A stretch of 64,000 bases of DNA from Arthrobacter sp. StoSoilB22 (GTDB lineage Bacteria; Actinomycetota; Actinomycetes; Actinomycetales; Micrococcaceae): contig NZ_AP024652.1 in assembly GCF_019977315.1 (NCBI RefSeq), positions 2,232,001 through 2,296,000 of the forward strand, read 5' to 3'. The notes under the pieces were generated by a model. It had not been told where the DNA came from. It ran no database searches and was given only the letters and a program-made list of their open reading frames with translations. A program made the position numbers and the translations under genes. Numbering within the stretch: the stretch's first letter is position 1; the number at the start of each line of letters is the position of its first letter. Of the stretch, positions 59,489-64,000 are shown piece after piece.

Positions 59489-60877
59489 CTACCGCCAGGC
59501 AAGCTTTGACGTTCCGTAACGAACAGGCGGCTGCCGATACCTGAGTGGGGCGCCCTCAACCAGAAGAGGCGGCCCTACAAACGTGAGCTGGCCGTAGGGG
59601 CTCTCTGCTCCCAGGAGGTTCGGCTCCCGCAGTGAGCTCACAGGGATGCCCTGATACCCGGAAGGCAAGGCGAACAGCTCCTCTGCCGTCCGTGCCAAAG
59701 AGAGACTCGCAGATCCACCGGCTCCAGTCCTTGATCGCTCCGCCAGCAAAGCCAACACCGCCGCCGCGAGTCCGTAACCTGTGGCGTGGTCCAGGGCCTG
59801 TACCGGGAGCGCCCCGGGTTTCCACCCGTCGTCGTGCTTCTGTCCATACCGCTCCGCTATTCCGCAAGCCGCCTGTACCAGGCTGTCAAAGCCCCGCCTT
59901 TCCCGCCAATGGCCGCTAGTGCCCCAAGCTGTCAGGGTGCCCACCACGAGCTCCGGCCTCGCAGCGAGCAGGGCAGCGGGAGATAAACCGAATCTGTCCA
60001 AGCCGCCGGCCCGGTACCCGGTGATCACCACATCCGCGGAGGCAACAAGACCGTGGACAGCTGCCAGGTGGTCCGACTTCCTGAGATCCGATTCGGCGCT
60101 GCGCTTGTCGAACCCGGCGTCGATGAAGGCTTCGCTCAGCTCCGGAAGGAGGGGCGGGTCGATACGCAAAACGTCCGCACCCAGCGCACCTAAAAGGCGC
60201 GTTGACGTGGGCCCGGCGATGACGCGCGTCAGGTCGAGCACTTTCAGCCCGTCCAAGGGCCGGAGCGGGTCCGCAGACGGCGCCCATGACGAGGCCTTCG
60301 AACCCAAGGACGCAATATCAGAGAGGGACAGGCTGACCCAAGGGCCGGAGCTTGCCGCAGAGTGCATGGGGGATGAGACCCATGCATCGCGGCGCCGGAC
60401 AGCGGAAGCCGCACCCTTGTGTGCCACGATTGCAGTCTCCGCCTCCAAGGAGGTCATGGACAACAACGCGTTGTCCACGTCCTGCGGAACGGTCGCCGAG
60501 AGCGCTTCCATCAACCGGGCTGCATGATGGGGATAGTTGGCGTGAAGGCGGATCCAGCCGTCCGCAGTGCGCCGGAACCCGGATGCGGGCGCGAAGCCCT
60601 GGGGCTTGCGGCCCCCAATCCGGAGGTGCCCCAGCGAATCGAAGGATGCTGCCGTCAGCCCTGAGTCAACCGAGTATCTCCCCGGGGAACCTGTCAGTGC
60701 GTTGAGCGCTGTGGCGGCGCTTTGAACCGAACCGAGCGCCAAACCCTCGACGTCCAAGCTGCCACCCCACCACCGACGTGAACCACTGCAGGCCGCCGGC
60801 TGTTCCTTGCGCAGGGCTTCCACCCCGCGCAGGCCGGAGGTCAGATCGGGGACGGATTCCATGGCGCCGGGTTCCAT
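59489..60877 (-). CDS. CoA-transferase family III protein with rearranged domain order
   Basis: A 462-residue CaiB/BaiF-related protein. The normal N-terminal motif LDGLKVLDLTRVIAGPTSTRLLGALGADVLRID appears only at about 208-240. The catalytic Asp is D363 in ALDHATG, followed by ERSRTGAGG. Residues about 65-165 instead resemble the middle part of such enzymes (DSGLTAASFDSLGHL, FRRTADGWIRL), which normally comes after D363. The protein therefore looks like a permuted or partly duplicated CoA-transferase. Active-site Asp is kept, so CoA transfer is plausible. ATG 60877 or 60862 may start it. It begins 12 bp after the helicase stop in the same direction. Confidence 0.85.
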   Translation of the reverse strand: MEPGAMESVPDLTSGLRGVEALRKEQPAACSGSRRWWGGSLDVEGLALGSVQSAATALNALTGSPGRYSVDSGLTAASFDSLGHLRIGGRKPQGFAPASGFRRTADGWIRLHANYPHHAARLMEALSATVPQDVDNALLSMTSLEAETAIVAHKGAASAVRRRDAWVSSPMHSAASSGPWVSLSLSDIASLGSKASSWAPSADPLRPLDGLKVLDLTRVIAGPTSTRLLGALGADVLRIDPPLLPELSEAFIDAGFDKRSAESDLRKSDHLAAVHGLVASADVVITGYRAGGLDRFGLSPAALLAARPELVVGTLTAWGTSGHWRERRGFDSLVQAACGIAERYGQKHDDGWKPGALPVQALDHATGYGLAAAVLALLAERSRTGAGGSASLSLARTAEELFALPSGYQGIPVSSLREPNLLGAESPYGQLTFVGPPLLVEGAPLRYRQPPVRYGTSKLAWR

Positions 60878-60888
60878 TGCACGTGTAC

Positions 60889-63423
60889 CTAGAGCCTGTT
60901 GACGTCTGTCACCCGGACCACGGCGGTGCCGGTCTCATCGGACGCCGCCAAGTCGATGTCGGCAGAGATTCCCCAGTCGTGGTTGCCCGCGGGATCGTCG
61001 AAAATTTGCCGGACCTTCCACGTGCCCGTTTCCTCATTGATGATGAGCAAACCAGGACCCCGCGCGTCAGGACCGGTGCCAATGTCGTCATGTTCGTCGA
61101 AGTAGTCGTCCAAGACCTCTTCCCACCGCTCCGCATCCCAGCCGGCATCGGCGTCGAGTTCGCCCAACGCGGCGGAGTCCTCGTCGGCAAAAAGTTCAAC
61201 CCTGCGGAACATCTCATTGCGAACCATCACCCGGAAGGCCCGGATGTTGGCGGTCAACAGCGGCGGCGGGGGCGGGGGAGCGTCATGGGGCGTGGGGGCG
61301 AGCCCGGACGTCAGCTCTTCCCACTCATCCAGCAGGCTGGAATCCACTTGGCGCACCAGCTCGCCCAACCAAGCGATGAGATCTTCAAGATCCTCACGAA
61401 GGGAATCCTGAGGAACTGTTTGCCTCAGCGCACGGAAGCCATCGGCAAGATACCGCAGGACAATGCCTTCGGATCGGGCCAGGCCATAGAACTGAACGAA
61501 CTCGCCAAAGTTCATGGCGCGCTCGTACATATCCCGGATGATCGATTTCGGAGCAAGTTCAAAGTCGCCCACCCAAGGCGCTGCCTTGCGGTATACCTCA
61601 AAGGCCTCGCCAAGAATCTCCGCCAACGGCATGGGATAGGTCACTTCGTCCAGCATGGCCATGCGCTGGTCATACTCGATACCGTCAGCCTTCATGGCCG
61701 CCACCGCCTCGCCCCGCGCCTTCTTTTGCTGGGCGGAGAGGATCTGTCGAGGTTTCTCCAGTGTTGACTCAATGACAGAGACAACATCCAGGGCGTAGGA
61801 GGGAGACTCCGGATCAAGCAGCTCCAAGGCAGCAAGTGCAAAGGGGGAGAGCGGCTGGTTGAGGGCAAAGTTTGCCTGCAGGTGGACAGTCAGCCGGACT
61901 GAGCGTCCCTCGGCCTCCTGCTCCTCCTCCGGAATGCGTTCCACTACACCCGCCGCCAGAAGTTCCCGGTAGATCCCCAAGGCTTTTTTCATCAGTTTGA
62001 GCTGGGCAGGCCGGCTTTCATGGTTCTCACTGAGCAGGCGCCGGGTTGCCTGGAAGGGGTCGCCCGGACGTTCCATGAGGTTCAGCAGCATCGCATGGGT
62101 AATGGTGAAGCTTGACGTCAAGGGCTCGGGTACAGACTCGACGAGCCGTTTGAACGTGGGCTCGCCCCAGGACACAAATCCTTCCGGAGGCTTTTTCTTA
62201 ACTACTTGGCGCAGTTTCTTCTGGTCATCGCCGAACTTGGCAGTGGCCTTGGCCATGGCTTTCGTATTTTCCACCACGTGGTCCGGAGCCTGTACCACCA
62301 CGGTGCCTGCGGTGTCGTAGCCTGCCCGTCCTGCACGGCCGGCAATCTGGTGGAACTCACGGGAGTTGAGAGGCCTGGTGCGTACGCCGTCGTACTTGCT
62401 CAAAGCCGTCAACAGCACTGTCCGGATGGGCACGTTGATGCCCACCCCCAAAGTGTCGGTTCCGCAGATCACTTTGAGGAGGCCGGCTTGGGCGAGCTGT
62501 TCCACTAGCCGGCGGTACTTCGGCAGCATGCCTGCGTGGTGGACGCCAATGCCGTGGCGGACCAGCCGGTTGAGGGTCTTTCCGAAACCAGCGGCAAACC
62601 TGAATCCCGCGATCAGCTCGGCGATGCGGTCCTTCTCTGCCCGGCTGCACATGTTGATACTCATGAGGTTCTGGGCGCGCTCAATGGCTTCAGCCTGGCT
62701 GAAGTGGACCACGTACACGGGAACCTGCTTGGTTGAGAGGAGTTCTTCCAGCGTCTCGTGTACAGGCGTCAGGTGGTAGTAGTGGTGCAGCGGAATGGGA
62801 CGCTCTGCCGAACTCACTGTCGTGGTGGTCCGGCCCGTCAGCTCAGTCAGGCCCGTCTCGAACCGTGAAACGTCACCCAAGGTTGCGGACATCAGGAGGA
62901 ACTGCGCCTGGGGGAGTTCCAAGAGCGGTACCTGCCACGCCCAACCGCGTTGCGGGTCGGAGTAGAAGTGGAATTCGTCCATGATCACCGAGCCCAGCTC
63001 TGCCGCCGATCCTTCGCGGAGCGCGATATTGGCCAGGATTTCCGCTGTGCAGCAGATGATGGGGGCATCCTGGTTTACGCCGGAATCACCGGTGATCATG
63101 CCAACGTTTTCGGCGCCGAAGATCTCGCAGAGTGCAAAGAACTTTTCGGAGACCAGGGCCTTGATGGGAGCTGTGTAGTAGCTCCGCTGGCCCCGTGCCA
63201 TGGCTTCGAAGTGCGCTGCGATTGCTACCAAGGATTTGCCGGAGCCCGTGGGGGTGGCAAGGATGACGTTCGCGCCGGAGGCGAGTTCCATGATGGCCTC
63301 GTCCTGGGCCGGGTAGAGCTGCAACCCGCGGCTCTCGGTCCACTCGACAAACCGTGTGTAGATTTCGTCCGGGTCCAAACGGCCGGTGGAGGTGGTACCG
63401 GGGAGCTGCTCAAGAAGTTTCAT
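60889..63423 (-). CDS. Ski2-like DEAD-box helicase with DUF3516 domain
   Basis: An 844-residue RNA helicase. Walker A is ATPTGSGKS (56-64), motif II is IMDEFHFY, motif III is LMSATLGD, GVHHAGMLPKYR and HQIAGRAGRAGYD are Ski2-type motifs IV-VI. A long C-terminal DUF3516 domain (about 440-840) contains the conserved QRMAMLDEVTYPMPLAEILGEAFEVYRKAAPWV. An Ala/Pro-rich loop (HDAPPPPPPLL) interrupts it. Function in actinobacteria is unproven, with RNA processing assumed. It is the upstream member of a two-gene minus-strand unit with the CoA-transferase. Confidence 0.95.
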   Translation of the reverse strand: MKLLEQLPGTTSTGRLDPDEIYTRFVEWTESRGLQLYPAQDEAIMELASGANVILATPTGSGKSLVAIAAHFEAMARGQRSYYTAPIKALVSEKFFALCEIFGAENVGMITGDSGVNQDAPIICCTAEILANIALREGSAAELGSVIMDEFHFYSDPQRGWAWQVPLLELPQAQFLLMSATLGDVSRFETGLTELTGRTTTTVSSAERPIPLHHYYHLTPVHETLEELLSTKQVPVYVVHFSQAEAIERAQNLMSINMCSRAEKDRIAELIAGFRFAAGFGKTLNRLVRHGIGVHHAGMLPKYRRLVEQLAQAGLLKVICGTDTLGVGINVPIRTVLLTALSKYDGVRTRPLNSREFHQIAGRAGRAGYDTAGTVVVQAPDHVVENTKAMAKATAKFGDDQKKLRQVVKKKPPEGFVSWGEPTFKRLVESVPEPLTSSFTITHAMLLNLMERPGDPFQATRRLLSENHESRPAQLKLMKKALGIYRELLAAGVVERIPEEEQEAEGRSVRLTVHLQANFALNQPLSPFALAALELLDPESPSYALDVVSVIESTLEKPRQILSAQQKKARGEAVAAMKADGIEYDQRMAMLDEVTYPMPLAEILGEAFEVYRKAAPWVGDFELAPKSIIRDMYERAMNFGEFVQFYGLARSEGIVLRYLADGFRALRQTVPQDSLREDLEDLIAWLGELVRQVDSSLLDEWEELTSGLAPTPHDAPPPPPPLLTANIRAFRVMVRNEMFRRVELFADEDSAALGELDADAGWDAERWEEVLDDYFDEHDDIGTGPDARGPGLLIINEETGTWKVRQIFDDPAGNHDWGISADIDLAASDETGTAVVRVTDVNRL

Positions 63424-63494
63424 TGGTTTCCAGCTTAGTGCCCGGACGGTTTAGGCTCAGCCCAGCAAGGGTGGCAGAGGCGAGGAGGCTTTCA

Positions 63495-64000
63495 GTGAAG
63501 TGGGATCCGTCCAAATACGTGGAGTTCGGCAACCATAGGGACAGGCCATTCCATGACCTCGTTGCCAGGGTGCGGTCCGTCCAACCGGGCAGGGTGGTTG
63601 ACCTCGGCTGCGGCCCGGGAAACCTGACGGCAACCCTTGCCGAGCGTTGGCCGGAAGCCCACGTTGTGGGCGTCGATTCGTCGGAGGAAATGCTGCTCCG
63701 GGCAGAATCCCTGAAGGAGGAGTACCTCCCGCAGCGGTCCCACCACCAGACGCCGGCCAGGCTAACTTTCGAGCAAGGTGACATCGCGGACTGGGAACCG
63801 GATGCGGAGACGGACGTGGTGGTCACCAATGCTGCCCTCCAATGGGTTCCCGGGCACCTGGACTTGATGCCCGGCTGGCTTCGCGCTCTTAAACCCGGGG
63901 CTTGGTTTGCCATGCAAGTGCCGGGCAACTTTACGTCCCCGTCCCACACACTTATGCGGGAATTGGCCGAATCCCCAAAGTGGTCCGGGCGGCTTGGCGG
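63495..64000 (+). CDS. tam: Trans-aconitate 2-methyltransferase (cut by window edge)
   Basis: The first 168 residues of a class I SAM-dependent methyltransferase. The SAM motif is VVDLGCGPGNLT (about 36-47), acidic loop VDSSEEM, motif NAALQWVPGHLDLMPGWLRALKPG, and AMQVPGNFTSPSHTLMRELAE. The start (KWDPSKYVEFGNHRDRPFHDL) and the NAALQWV segment match Tam, which methylates trans-aconitate and so removes this aconitase inhibitor. GAGGAGG lies upstream of the GTG. Divergent from the DUF3516 helicase gene. Confidence 0.9.
   Translation, partial: MKWDPSKYVEFGNHRDRPFHDLVARVRSVQPGRVVDLGCGPGNLTATLAERWPEAHVVGVDSSEEMLLRAESLKEEYLPQRSHHQTPARLTFEQGDIADWEPDAETDVVVTNAALQWVPGHLDLMPGWLRALKPGAWFAMQVPGNFTSPSHTLMRELAESPKWSGRLG

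Overview
The window looks like a chromosomal segment of a high-GC actinobacterium of the family Micrococcaceae, most likely Arthrobacter or Paenarthrobacter. This rests on the GC-rich codon use, frequent GTG starts, actinobacterial versions of housekeeping genes (polA, rpsA, uvrB, a coaE-GrpB fusion, an Eis-type acetyltransferase, a DUF3516 helicase, EF-G2) and DUF222/HNH endonuclease genes of the 13E12 type. The genus is inferred from gene content; no 16S or tRNA gene was seen.

Region 1 (1-6366) is accessory. A small secreted helical protein is followed by a strong terminator and then a complete IS21-family transposon (1167-6022). The transposon is bounded by perfect 39-bp inverted repeats with TG...CA tips. 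It carries istA and istB plus two passengers: merA (mercuric reductase) and a divergent merR with a MerR-type promoter between them. It is a compact mercury-resistance transposon with no merT, merP or merB.

Region 2 (6367-25300) holds a DUF222/HNH endonuclease, a hexapeptide acyltransferase fused to a large unidentified C-terminal domain, a divergent XRE regulator and zinc alcohol dehydrogenase, and the HrpB helicase. Next come a TetR regulator with a clear operator facing a permease-amidohydrolase operon, an M50 peptidase, EF-G2, a small alpha/beta hydrolase, a stand-alone LigD-type primase/polymerase and a beta-lactamase-fold lipoprotein without its catalytic residues.

Region 3 (25300-39840) is metabolic and regulatory. 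It contains a YciO-type protein, an ABC exporter with a LolA-like partner, a GlcNAc-type kinase facing a GntR/UTRA regulator, and an IclR regulator followed by an SDR - FAD dehydrogenase - Dabb - MFS catabolic cluster. A kynurenine operon follows (tryptophan 2,3-dioxygenase, kynureninase, PaaX-type regulator) with an apparently leaderless promoter.

Region 4 (39840-64000) is mostly core: a PiT phosphate transporter with a small membrane partner, DNA polymerase I, an Eis-like acetyltransferase, a polysaccharide deacetylase, ribosomal protein S1, YigZ, CoaE, UvrB and TerC preceded by a yybP-ykoY manganese riboswitch. It ends with an MFS exporter, a peptidase-like hydrolase, a GNAT acetyltransferase, an unusually arranged CoA-transferase, the DUF3516 helicase and a trans-aconitate methyltransferase cut by the window edge. 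Short 15-18 bp tandem repeats of unrelated sequence recur at gene boundaries across the window.
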